The notes under the pieces: model-generated
The model's database searches: none
Told to the model about the DNA's origin: nothing
Seen by the model: the letters and a program-made list of their open reading frames with translations, nothing else
Program-made: the position numbers and the translations under genes
Source: Oscillatoriales cyanobacterium
GTDB lineage: Bacteria > Cyanobacteriota > Cyanobacteriia > Cyanobacteriales > Laspinemataceae
Assembly (NCBI GenBank): GCA_011390955.1
Contig: JAABRM010000023.1
Location: 1 to 64,000 of the forward strand
DNA: 64,000 nt
Reading direction: 5' to 3'
In this document: in pieces, positions 34,541-42,750 of the stretch
Layout of the letters: each line of letters opens with the position of its first letter
Numbering within the stretch: the stretch's first letter is position 1

Positions 34541-35917
34541 TTAAATAATTTTTTCTAAGAAAACTTGGCGCTGGTCAATTTCAATTACTTTGAGTTTGTC
34601 GGCAAATAGCTTCATAAAAGCATCGATCGCCAGTCCGGTATTCCATTCGGGATGGTCTTCAAAGACAAAATTATAATCATCAAAAATAATCAGTCCACCG
34701 GGTTTAACTAATCGCCAGCTAATCACCGCATCTTCTAAGACATCGCTGGCTTTATGGGAACCATCAATGTAGACAATATCGAAGGAATTTAAGGGAAGCG
34801 ATCGCATCACTTCCTGAGAATAGCCCACAATTTTATTCACCTTATATCCTGCCCCATTGCGGGCAATATTAATATCAAAATTTTTCTCAATTAACCGATG
34901 TTTTTCGGGATTTTTAATCTGGAAATCTAACACCCCTTCAAAAATATCAATACAAGTAATTCTGGCGTCAGGATCCGTCAGCACTTCATCCAGTAACCAA
35001 CAAGTGGCCATCCCTTCAAAACAGCCAATTTCCAATATCTTTAATCCGGGGAAACCGGCATATTTCTTTAAATGCTTTGTCCACAGAGGAATCAAACAAG
35101 TAAAGCATTCCGCCGAAATAGAATAGCCTTTGGCGGCAAATTTTTGCAAATAAGGAATGGTTTGCAGTCGTTCTTTGGCATCCCGAACATCTGGGTTAAA
35201 TTCTAAAGTTTTGGTAAATCTCAGGGCTGCTTCGTCATAAGCTGCCCCTTGACAATCAAATAAAGCGTGATAATATAGTGCTAATCCTAAATTAAACTGC
35301 ATCGCTGCGGAATTAGGATTTAGTTCTAATGCTTGACGCGATACTTGAACCGCATCGACATATCGGCATCTTTGCCAATTTTGATAGTTATTTATGGTGT
35401 AAATTCTCGCCAAAAAATGGCGGGCTTCAGTAAATTCTGGGTTGAGTTGTACCGCTTTTTGGCAAGCTTGAATTGCTTCTGATATTTTTTCTTGTTTTTC
35501 CCATATTTGCGCTAAATTAAAATAGCCACCGGCCAAGTTAGGTTGCAGTTGAATCACTCTCTGGGCTAGAGATTCTGCGGCATTTAAATCATTATGCTGC
35601 CAATAATTTACCGAGCATTGAGCATAAATTGTTGCAAGCTTTTCCCCTAATTTAGCTTGTTCATTTATTAGCTGCGGGTTAATTAAACCAGCATTTAAGC
35701 AAACTTCGCTAAATTTTAAATAATCTAAATAAAAGGGTCGTGAGTCTATTAAATAGTCTAAAATTTTCCAGACTAAATCACGATTAATTAACTGGGGATT
35801 TGTGCTTGGTAGTAATTGGGTGGCTTGAACTAAAGCCGAATTTCCATTTACTTGAAAGGTTCCTTGTTGGATACTCAGGAAGATGTGAGAAAGTAACTGG
35901 TTTAAGTCTGGAGCCAT
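34541..35917 (-). CDS. TPR protein with C-terminal class I methyltransferase
   Basis: This 458-residue fusion has several TPR repeats over residues 100-250 (for example GGYFNLAQIWEKQEKISEAI and ARHFLARIYTINNYQNW). A SAM-dependent methyltransferase domain follows from about residue 285: motif I ILEIGCFEGMATCWLL, an acidic ITCIDIFEG strand end, FDIVYIDGSHKASDVLED and LVKPGGLIIFDDYNF. The YIDGSHK-DDY pattern is typical of the Methyltransf_24 group, whose substrates are usually glycans or small molecules. Here the substrate is unknown, and TPR repeats could dock a protein partner. The first 90 residues are helical with no recognised family. The ATG at 35917 has no strong ribosome site (GAGC just before). 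Confidence 0.8.
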   Translation of the reverse strand: MAPDLNQLLSHIFLSIQQGTFQVNGNSALVQATQLLPSTNPQLINRDLVWKILDYLIDSRPFYLDYLKFSEVCLNAGLINPQLINEQAKLGEKLATIYAQCSVNYWQHNDLNAAESLAQRVIQLQPNLAGGYFNLAQIWEKQEKISEAIQACQKAVQLNPEFTEARHFLARIYTINNYQNWQRCRYVDAVQVSRQALELNPNSAAMQFNLGLALYYHALFDCQGAAYDEAALRFTKTLEFNPDVRDAKERLQTIPYLQKFAAKGYSISAECFTCLIPLWTKHLKKYAGFPGLKILEIGCFEGMATCWLLDEVLTDPDARITCIDIFEGVLDFQIKNPEKHRLIEKNFDINIARNGAGYKVNKIVGYSQEVMRSLPLNSFDIVYIDGSHKASDVLEDAVISWRLVKPGGLIIFDDYNFVFEDHPEWNTGLAIDAFMKLFADKLKVIEIDQRQVFLEKII

Positions 35918-35994
35918 GATTAATTATTAAACATTAACGATTAATAATTGTAGCATTATGGGTTTTCCCTGTTATTGCTTATTCTTTATTCCAG

Positions 35995-36100
35995 GATATA
36001 TAACCAATAACCAATAACCAACAACCAACAACCAACAACCAACAACCAACAACAACCAACAACCAACAATCAACAATCAACAAACAACCAATAACAAATA
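35995..36100. repeat. CCAACAA/CCAATAA simple repeat tract
   Basis: About 100 bp of AACCAACAACCAACAACCAA units lie between the methyltransferase start and the aminotransferase stop. The same class of tract occurs at 13.4, 34.5 and 37.97 kb. Confidence 0.8.
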
Positions 36101-36105
36101 AAAAA

Positions 36106-36126
36106 GGTGGGCAAAATTTGCCCACC
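36106..36126. terminator. Hairpin downstream of the aminotransferase
   Basis: GGTGGGCAAA and TTTGCCCACC form a perfect 10-bp stem with a 1-nt loop position. It lies just after the minus-strand aminotransferase stop (36147). The same GGTGGGCAAA..TTTGCCCACC core occurs inside the dispersed element at 45.5 kb, so it may be a repeat reused as a terminator. Confidence 0.5.
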
Positions 36127-36146
36127 CTACTTATATAAGCGATCGC

Positions 36147-37319
36147 CTAGGAGAGTGCTTGATTTCGCATAAACTTCTCTAAGCGATCCATGCCTTTTTC
36201 AATGGTGGCGAGATCCGTGGCATAAGATAGACGAATGCAATCATCGGCGCCAAAAGCGATACCGGGAATGACGGCAACTTTCTCCGAGTCTAATAAGGCT
36301 TTGGAGAATTCCAGCGATTTCATCCCGGTGGCGCTGATATTGGGAAACATATAAAAGGCGCCGGTGGGTTTGGGACAAATGATTCCCGGAATGGCCGTTA
36401 ATCTATCAAACATGACTTGTCGGCGTTTGGTAAAGGCTGCTACCATTTCCGCTACACAGTCTTGGGAACCTTCCAAAGCAGCGATCGCGCCATATTGGGC
36501 AAAGGTACAAACGTTAGAAGTGCTATGACTTTGAATGGTACTCGTGGCTTTAACGATCGGCAATGGCCCAGCCAAATAGCCCAAACGCCACCCAGTCATG
36601 GAGTAAGCTTTGGCAAACCCGTTACTAATAATGGTGCGTTTAAATATCTCTTCACCGAGGGAACCAATACTGACGTGCTTCTCATCTTCGTAGAGAATCT
36701 TCTCGTAAATCTCGTCGGAAACGACCAAAATATCTTTTTCGACGACAACTTGCGCGATCGCTTCCACTTCTGCCGGACTGTAAACCATCCCGGTCGGGTT
36801 TGACGGGGAGTTAAACACCAATAACTTAGTCTTCGGTGTGATGGCTGCCCGCAGTTGTGCCGCCGTAATTTTATAGCCACTCTCCTCGGTGGTGGGCAGA
36901 ATGACCGGGACCGCATCCGCTAATCGCGCCATTTCTGGATAACTCAACCAATATGGCGCCGGAATGATCACCTCGTCACCGGGATTGAGGATCGCCACCA
37001 TTAAGTTATAAAGCGAATGTTTTCCGCCATTGGTGACGATTACATTTTCCGCTTTGTAGTCCAGACCGTTATCAGTTTTCAGCTTATTGGCGATGCACTC
37101 CCGCAACTTCGGTTCCCCAGACACGGGGCCATACTTGGTTTTTCCGGCCTCCAATGCTTTGGCCGCTGCTGCTTTGATATGATCCGGGGTATCAAAATCC
37201 GGTTCTCCGGCACTGAAACTACAAACATCAATTCCTTCTGCTTTCAGCGCCTTGGCTTTAGCCGCGATCTCCAAGGTGAGTGACGGGGTAATTTGAGCAA
37301 TTCTATCTGCCAGCTTCAT
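36147..37319 (-). CDS. aspC: Aspartate/prephenate aminotransferase (type 1b)
   Basis: This 390-residue PLP enzyme of fold type I belongs to the 1-beta aspartate aminotransferase subgroup. It has [14 protein letters not shown] at the N terminus, [11 protein letters not shown], the [11 protein letters not shown] asparagine loop, [12 protein letters not shown], the PLP-binding Lys237 in [17 protein letters not shown] and the carboxylate-binding arginine in CIRLSYA. In plants, cyanobacteria and some bacteria this subgroup also transaminates prephenate to arogenate. That would connect it to TyrA at 11306-12157, which probably uses arogenate. Whether this copy has that activity cannot be seen from sequence alone. 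The ATG at 37319 opens the usual MKLADRI start. Confidence 0.9.
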   Translation of the reverse strand: MKLADRIAQITPSLTLEIAAKAKALKAEGIDVCSFSAGEPDFDTPDHIKAAAAKALEAGKTKYGPVSGEPKLRECIANKLKTDNGLDYKAENVIVTNGGKHSLYNLMVAILNPGDEVIIPAPYWLSYPEMARLADAVPVILPTTEESGYKITAAQLRAAITPKTKLLVFNSPSNPTGMVYSPAEVEAIAQVVVEKDILVVSDEIYEKILYEDEKHVSIGSLGEEIFKRTIISNGFAKAYSMTGWRLGYLAGPLPIVKATSTIQSHSTSNVCTFAQYGAIAALEGSQDCVAEMVAAFTKRRQVMFDRLTAIPGIICPKPTGAFYMFPNISATGMKSLEFSKALLDSEKVAVIPGIAFGADDCIRLSYATDLATIEKGMDRLEKFMRNQALS

Positions 37320-38561
37320 GGCTAATCAATAATGAAAGTAAATTTTCTAAGTTGATAAATATCCTACTGCAATGTTAAATCAAGGAATCCCTATGTCAAA
37401 TGCTGGTGACATCAAAATCTAGGAAAAACTTAGGAAAACTATGCAGGGGAGATTAGCAAACCTATTGCCCAAAATCATAGAAGCTGTCTATGAAGAAAAG
37501 CTTAAAATTTGCCTTAGCATGATTAATTTGCATCCAAGGGATAAAAATCTTGTCTGCACAGATCATCCCCACTCATGGCATCACAAATTAATCATTAAAT
37601 AAACCGGAAAAATTGTCCTACGCTGTAGTCAGAAGTCTTTGCCATCATCCCTGGGTGGAGATTTGAAGCGATCGCCCCTGATATTCTGGCTTTGGCTGCG
37701 GCATGGAAACGGGGCAAAATTCGCGGCGATCGCTTTCCCCTCACACTGAAGTGACCACCCATTCTCATGTATCAGCCCATCTCCGTATTTTCACGGAGAG
37801 GAATCCGTAACTACATCAAAACTTTACATTTTTGGGGCGCCACTGGGAGGTCGATCGTCCGATCCTGGGGGCGAGCGATCGCCTTAGAGTCGATCATCTG
37901 TGTTACAATAGATCAAAGGGTTGAGTTATTGGTGACTGTTAGTTTGATATTTTTCCCAAATAACCAATAACCAAGAACCAACAACCAATAACTAATCATA
38001 ATTAGCTCGATTAAATATGCCTGTAAATATGCCTGAAAGCCAATCAGGATGGCATCTGTAGGGCGATGGTGACGAAAATCACCGCAATGGCTAACCGCGA
38101 TCGCTTCTCCTCTGCCATCAATTAGTTAGACTAAGAGTATCGGCAACCAAAGGACAAAACCTTTGAGGTTAGGCCAAGCAATCTTTACGCCAAAAGACTG
38201 GGAACCAAAGATTTCTGGCAATCTCTCTCAGATTTAGTCTTTGCCTCAGACAAACCCAATGATTGATGCTGAAGTTCACAGAAACTTTACACAAAGATCC
38301 GGGGATCCACTGATGACTCAACATGATTCACTTGCTATGATTGAGTTATCAAGCAAAGATAAACTTTAAGCAAAGAAAAATCAGAACTTGACCAAAACGC
38401 TGAAAAAATAATAAAAATTTAATCAGTTCAGTTAAGTAAGAGACGGTGACAAGATTAGAGTTCCATTACTCAATTCAAACTCACCGAATCAACCCACTAC
38501 CCAGTTCATCAATTTTTCGATTCAACAACAACTCACAAAAAACAGTCAAGGGGGAGCCATC
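37320..38561. other. Long intergenic region
   Basis: About 1.24 kb between divergent genes. It contains a start-less open stretch with protein-like composition (37629-37754, ending in RGDRFPLTLK), possibly a gene remnant. It also has a small CTCCGT..ACGGAG hairpin (about 37781-37797), a CCAATAACCAA tract (37960-38000) and a long leader before the PEP-CTERM gene. Frames such as 37767-37970 look spurious. Confidence 0.4.
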
Positions 38562-39308
38562 ATGAACACTAAATTATTTGCTACTGCCGCTGCCGCTACT
38601 ACCGCCACCGCTTTACTAGGTTTCGCTGGTGCCGCCCAAGCCTTCTCTTTTGGCACCGATGGCATGAGCTTTAGCCAGGACATGGATATCAAGTTTAACT
38701 TTATCCAATCCAATGGCTGGTTCCAGTCAACCTTATCGGTTTATGAAGTCACCACAGGCGCCAACGGCAAGCTCCAGACCACCTTGGTCGCCGATCTGTT
38801 CAAGGAAATGCGAAATGTTAACGTTGGTTCTGGTCGTCAGAACGGATTTTTTTCCTCCGCTGAAGAAGAGGGAGGCGTAGTCAGAACCATCAACAATACC
38901 GTCACCTTTTTGGCCAACAGAGTTTACACCCTCGGTCTGAGCAGCGTGACTCCCAAGGGTCAAAATATGGGAACGGTCTACACCATGAGTGCCCTGAACC
39001 AAAAAGGCCAGCAACGGGCTGTGTTTGAAGCACCCCACAGTGAAGTTGAAAATGGCAACGATGGTGCAGCATTGGTTAATCCAGGTGGCTTTGGTGCCGC
39101 AAATCCTTTCCTGCCTCCTGTGGCTCCAGGCCAGATTTTCAAACCTGTGGTGATTGGCTTTGAAGATACCGTTGGCGGTGGCGATCGCGACTACAATGAC
39201 TTTATCGTTACTGCTGAAGCCCCCGAACCGTTGACGATCGGTGGTCTAGTCCTGGGAGGCGCTGGTTTGTTGGCTGCTCGTCGTCGTCGCCAAGGGAAAC
39301 AAGCTTAA
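38562..39308 (+). CDS. PEP-CTERM sorted surface protein with DUF4114-like domain
   Basis: This 248-residue exported protein has an N-terminal signal peptide (MNTKLFATAAAATTATALLG, cleavage near AQA) and a beta-rich body. The segment VVIGFEDTVGGGDRDYNDFI resembles the DUF4114 calcium-site-like motif. At the C terminus is a PEP-CTERM sorting signal: the PEP tripeptide in EAPEPLTIGG, a hydrophobic helix (LVLGGAGLLAA) and an RRRR cluster. The sorting signal is the substrate of exosortase, whose gene lies 740 bp downstream. The ATG at 38562 has GGGGGAG seven bases upstream. A terminator follows the gene, so it is transcribed separately from the exosortase. It is likely a component of the extracellular matrix or surface. 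Confidence 0.9.
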   Translation: MNTKLFATAAAATTATALLGFAGAAQAFSFGTDGMSFSQDMDIKFNFIQSNGWFQSTLSVYEVTTGANGKLQTTLVADLFKEMRNVNVGSGRQNGFFSSAEEEGGVVRTINNTVTFLANRVYTLGLSSVTPKGQNMGTVYTMSALNQKGQQRAVFEAPHSEVENGNDGAALVNPGGFGAANPFLPPVAPGQIFKPVVIGFEDTVGGGDRDYNDFIVTAEAPEPLTIGGLVLGGAGLLAARRRRQGKQA

Positions 39309-39389
39309 TCTCCGTCAAACAATCTGAGTGCATCTGACTCTGCATCGATCGCACTTTGATTGGATTTTGATTGGATCAAATAATTTTCC

Positions 39390-39421
39390 GCAGTTGGTTT
39401 ATATTGCCAACTGCTTTTTTT
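39390..39421 (+). terminator. Intrinsic terminator
   Basis: GCAGTTGG and CCAACTGC form a perfect 8-bp stem with a 9-nt loop followed by seven Ts. It lies 82 bp after the PEP-CTERM gene stop. Confidence 0.9.
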
Positions 39422-39446
39422 ATGGTTCTCCTGCCTTGGCTCTAGA

Positions 39447-39955
39447 TAAGTATTTCATACCAAATCCGCTTTTCATTTACTGACTATTATAATCCTCTAA
39501 AACGCTTATGGATTCCCGCATTCGCGGGAATGACATATCACTAAGTATTTCATACCAAATCCGCTTTTCATTTACTGACTATTATAATCCTCTAAAACGC
39601 TTATGGATTCCCGCATTCGCGGGAATGACATATCACTAAGTATTTCATACCAAATCCGCTTTTCATTTACTGACTATTATAATCCTCTAAAACGCTTATG
39701 GATTCCCGCATTCGCGGGAATGACATATCACTAAGTATTTCATACCAAATCCGCTTTTCATATACTGACTATTATAATCCTCTAAAACGCTTATGGATTC
39801 CCGCATTCGCGGGAATGACATATAACTTTGTATTTCATACCAAATCCGCTTTTCATATACTGACTATTATAATCCTCTAAAACGCTTATGGATTCCCGCA
39901 TTCGCGGGAATGACATATAACTTTGTAAGTGGGCTTTGAGAACCGGATTTGGTAT
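39447..39955. repeat. Five tandem 95-bp repeats with MITE-type ends
   Basis: Copies start at 39447, 39542, 39637, 39732 and 39827 with an exact 95-bp period. Each reads TATTTCATACCAAATCCGC, an AT-rich middle and GGATTCCCGCATTCGCGGG, a perfect small hairpin. After the last copy GGGCTTTGAGAACCGGATTTGGTAT closes the array with the inverse of ATACCAAATCCG. The units are uniform, without unique spacers, so this is not a CRISPR array. Confidence 0.9.
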
Positions 39956-40050
39956 CATCTCTTGCGAAACCCGGTATTGATGAGTTAAAACAGCAGAAAC
40001 ATCTAATCAATGCAATCTTTGGATGACGCAAATAATTCACGATCACTTTT

Positions 40051-40902
40051 ATGAACACGCTTAGGAACTCGCTAAAATTATGGGACAGTCCCAAATACTG
40101 GCTGTTGGCGATCGCCACAGGTTTAATTGCCATCCATCTCACCTTAACTTGGCGATCGGACAACATTGATGTACTCGGCACCAGCTTGCTCTTTTGGGGC
40201 GCGGGTGCGATACTGATGTGGGAAAAAAAAGACTCCCTGGACTTTGAAACTGAGTTAGTCTCAACCTTGGCGGGCATCTCGATCCTCGCCCTGGTGTTAC
40301 TCAAAAGTCTTTCCATCTCCGGTTATGACATTTTCCTGCGTTTTTCACCGTTGATTTCTGGGCTAGGGCTGGGGCTGGTAGCTTCTGGTTTCAAAGGCTT
40401 AAAGCAATATTGGCAAGAACTGCTGATCGTCGGTTTTATTGCCATTCCCCCCGGATTAATTTTAAAGTTTATTGATGTCGCCCCAGTCACCGCTAGATTC
40501 ACCCATTTTATCCTTCATTATTTAGGAGTTAATGTCACTCGCCAAGGAGTTCATTTAATTGTGGCTAACTCCAGTTTAGAAGTCGCTTCTGGCTGTACCG
40601 GAGTCGGGGCAATTTTGCAATTGCTGGGACTGGGAATTCTGGTGTTATTAATGTTTCCTACCACTTTACGCCAGAAAATTTTGGTGCTGCTGACGGCAAT
40701 TGTGGTGGCATTTGTGGTTAATGGGGTCAGAGTTGCTCTGATGACCTATCTGTTAGCTTTTTATGGTCAAAAAGCTTTTGAATATTGGCATTATGGAGAT
40801 GGTTCTTTGATATTTTCTATGATTGCGGTGGCGATTTTTGGATTATTCTGCTGGTTTACGGTGTTACGAGATGAACCGAAAAATTCACCATCGGGAGAAT
40901 AA
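40051..40902 (+). CDS. crtA: Cyanoexosortase (exosortase A-type transpeptidase)
   Basis: This 283-residue integral membrane protein has about eight hydrophobic helices. The three catalytic residues of exosortases are present: Cys182 in VASGCTGVGAIL, Arg227 in VNGVRVALMTYL and His247 in YWHYGDGSLIF. It cleaves PEP-CTERM signals at the membrane and, in analogy with archaeosortase, probably transfers the protein to an acceptor. The length and neighbours fit the cyanobacterial exosortase A variant named CrtA in family nomenclature, which is unrelated to carotenoid CrtA. The next gene starts 3 bp after its stop, so the genes are translationally linked. The ATG at 40051 is the first in frame. It lies after a 95-bp repeat array that may mark a mobile-element insertion upstream. 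Confidence 0.92.
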   Translation: MNTLRNSLKLWDSPKYWLLAIATGLIAIHLTLTWRSDNIDVLGTSLLFWGAGAILMWEKKDSLDFETELVSTLAGISILALVLLKSLSISGYDIFLRFSPLISGLGLGLVASGFKGLKQYWQELLIVGFIAIPPGLILKFIDVAPVTARFTHFILHYLGVNVTRQGVHLIVANSSLEVASGCTGVGAILQLLGLGILVLLMFPTTLRQKILVLLTAIVVAFVVNGVRVALMTYLLAFYGQKAFEYWHYGDGSLIFSMIAVAIFGLFCWFTVLRDEPKNSPSGE

Positions 40903-40905
40903 TCA

Positions 40906-41580
40906 ATGATCGCTGATTCCTGGAAAACTGCTAGAATCGCCCTGTTAGGGACAACGTTTGCCGGTGTGCTGTTGGTATTGGTAAAATCGATTTTCTATCC
41001 AGCCAGCAGCGATCGCCCCTTATCTGCTTTTGACTTTCCTCAAACCGTCCCTTTATCCGGGTGGCAGCAGATCAAAAGCACACCCTTACCCGTGACCGAA
41101 GATGCTTTATTTTTATCTGCCGCTCATTATCAATATTTGCAAGAAAACCGTTCCCTGGACATCAAAATGTACTATGTAACTGTTGGTAATGCCTCCGGTC
41201 TCCAGGATGTAATTAAAAAGTATGGTTATGAAAACTGGGTACAGAATCAAGTAGAAATGCGGCAGGATAAAAACATCGGTTTTTATGGTTTTTGGCAGAA
41301 AGAAAATCGCGTTAACCTTGCTGCTTGCATTAATCCTATCCCTAGAACCACCTTGACCGGAGACCAGTTTGGCCAAATGTACAACAGTCAAGCTTTCCAG
41401 TTGGGTCGGATTATTCCTTGGCTGCTGGGAAAAGCGCCGTTGAGAGACAGTCGTTGTCTCTGGACAACGTTATCTGTACCCATAGAAACCGGGAAATCAC
41501 CACAAGAACTTTACCCTGTGTTAGAACAGGTGTGGTTTTCTTGGTATGAATGGTGGCAGCCACGGTTTCCCCAACCATAA
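40906..41580 (+). CDS. Cyanoexosortase A system-associated protein
   Basis: This 224-residue protein has one N-terminal transmembrane helix (IALLGTTFAGVLLVLVKSIF) and an extracytoplasmic domain (FDFPQTVPLSGWQQI onwards, ending EVWFSWYEWWQPR-like). This type of protein is regularly encoded directly after cyanobacterial exosortase genes and is named only by that association. The close coupling (3 bp) to the exosortase gene suggests they form a complex or a pathway. The domain contains two cysteines (ACINPIPR and SRCLWTT) that could form a disulfide. No catalytic motif is seen. Confidence 0.85.
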   Translation: MIADSWKTARIALLGTTFAGVLLVLVKSIFYPASSDRPLSAFDFPQTVPLSGWQQIKSTPLPVTEDALFLSAAHYQYLQENRSLDIKMYYVTVGNASGLQDVIKKYGYENWVQNQVEMRQDKNIGFYGFWQKENRVNLAACINPIPRTTLTGDQFGQMYNSQAFQLGRIIPWLLGKAPLRDSRCLWTTLSVPIETGKSPQELYPVLEQVWFSWYEWWQPRFPQP

Positions 41581-41667
41581 TCAATTGACTACTATTCCAG
41601 CACGATCTGGAATAGCAACTTAAATATAAAAAATAGAAATCAAGACTCAAGGGAGGGTGCTAATTTT

Positions 41668-42342
41668 ATGAGTGGCTCGCAAGAACAAGGACTTTCAATT
41701 TATAGGCTACGTTTGGTAGGGTATGGCTTATTGCTGTTTGCACTGGCTGACACGCTTCTAGTTTTTTATCCACCTCAGTTTACTAACGCCGCTTGGGAAT
41801 TGCAGACAATGGGCGCAGTTGTGGAACGTTTGCCGGTGCCATTGTTAGGACTGGTGATGGTTTTTTTCGGGGAAAATTATGAACGCAATCGCTTAGAAGA
41901 TATTTTCTTAAAAATTGTCTCTTGGTTTTCTTTATTGTTGGCGATCGCCTTTTTGTTACTCTTGCCTCTAGGGATTAATAATACCCTGCGGATCAATGCC
42001 GAAAATAATCAAGGTATTCAAGCGCAAGCCCAACAAAGGCAGGCTGAACTCGAAGCCGTGGAAACTCAAGTCAATCAAAGCAGCACTGGGGATCTGCAAA
42101 ATCTAGCTTTAGAACTTAACCGCATGGGTTTGCCCGTAGATACAGCCAACACTCAAGAGCTTAAATCAGATATTCTCGCACGAGTGGCCACCGCCAAAGA
42201 ACAGCTACCAGGCCAAACTCAAGCAGCGCGAAACAGTCAGCGTCAGGTTCTCCTTAAAAATTCATTTAAATGGAATCTGGGCGCCCTGATTGGGAGTATT
42301 TTATTTTTCTATATTTGGCGAGGCACCTATTGGGCTAGATGA
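41668..42342 (+). CDS. HpsJ-like membrane protein
   Basis: This 224-residue protein has two N-terminal transmembrane helices (LRLVGYGLLLFALADTLLVF; LPVPLLGLVMVFF), a third (IVSWFSLLLAIAFLLLLPLG), an extended coiled-coil region rich in Gln/Glu/Ala and a C-terminal helix (FKWNLGALIGSILFFYIW). The layout matches the HpsJ family, first seen in the Nostoc hormogonium polysaccharide cluster and found near exosortase genes. A GGGAGGGT ribosome site precedes the ATG. It is 87 bp downstream of the associated protein and on the same strand, so it is probably the third gene of the exosortase operon. Confidence 0.8.
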   Translation: MSGSQEQGLSIYRLRLVGYGLLLFALADTLLVFYPPQFTNAAWELQTMGAVVERLPVPLLGLVMVFFGENYERNRLEDIFLKIVSWFSLLLAIAFLLLLPLGINNTLRINAENNQGIQAQAQQRQAELEAVETQVNQSSTGDLQNLALELNRMGLPVDTANTQELKSDILARVATAKEQLPGQTQAARNSQRQVLLKNSFKWNLGALIGSILFFYIWRGTYWAR

Positions 42343-42525
42343 TGGTTTTCCTGTGGGCAATGGTCGCGATCGCCTATTGACCACAGGGGCGGAATGGGAA
42401 ACACGATCGACATGATTCATTTGTCACCGTCATCTCATGCCAGAGGTGGCGGTTTCTGTTGATTTGGCCAATATTTCTGTGTTAAGTGGGCAAATTCTGT
42501 ATTTTTTGTGTTATTATTTATTTCG

Positions 42526-42552
42526 TAATACAGTGTATTATAATATAATACA
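42526..42552. promoter_or_regulatory. Nested operator-like dyads overlapping -10 candidates
   Basis: TAATACA-G-TGTATTA (42526-42540) and the perfect 19-bp palindrome TGTATTATAATATAATACA (42534-42552) overlap, giving three TGTATTA half-sites. The palindrome includes TATAAT twice, so a bound repressor would block the -10. It lies about 200 bp before the AAA+ ATPase gene. Confidence 0.5.
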
Positions 42553-42683
42553 TATTGTTGAGAGGTGCTAACATATTCAATTATTGATTCAAAGATTGAT
42601 TCAAAATGCTGTTCAACGGTTTCATTGAGATTCTATTCTTTAAATGTCCATAAACCAGCTTTAGACCATCCGATTCACTCACA

Positions 42684-42731
42684 GCATTCATCATCGCATT
42701 CATCATCGCATTCATTATCGCATTCATTATC
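42684..42731 (+). repeat. Four tandem 12-bp repeats
   Basis: GCATTCATCATC twice, then GCATTCATTATC twice, ending 19 bp before the ATG of the AAA+ gene. It would lie in the 5' leader of that mRNA. The function is unknown; it could be a slippage-prone control element. Confidence 0.85.
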
Positions 42732-42750
42732 ATAGACCTAATTGAAACCT

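Noticed and set aside
37767-37970. 67-codon plus-strand frame
   Set aside because: No ribosome site and no recognisable protein; ends in the CCAATAACC tract.
39447-39921. Regular array suggestive of CRISPR
   Set aside because: The repeated unit is 95 bp with nearly identical sequence throughout; there are no unique spacers and no cas genes.
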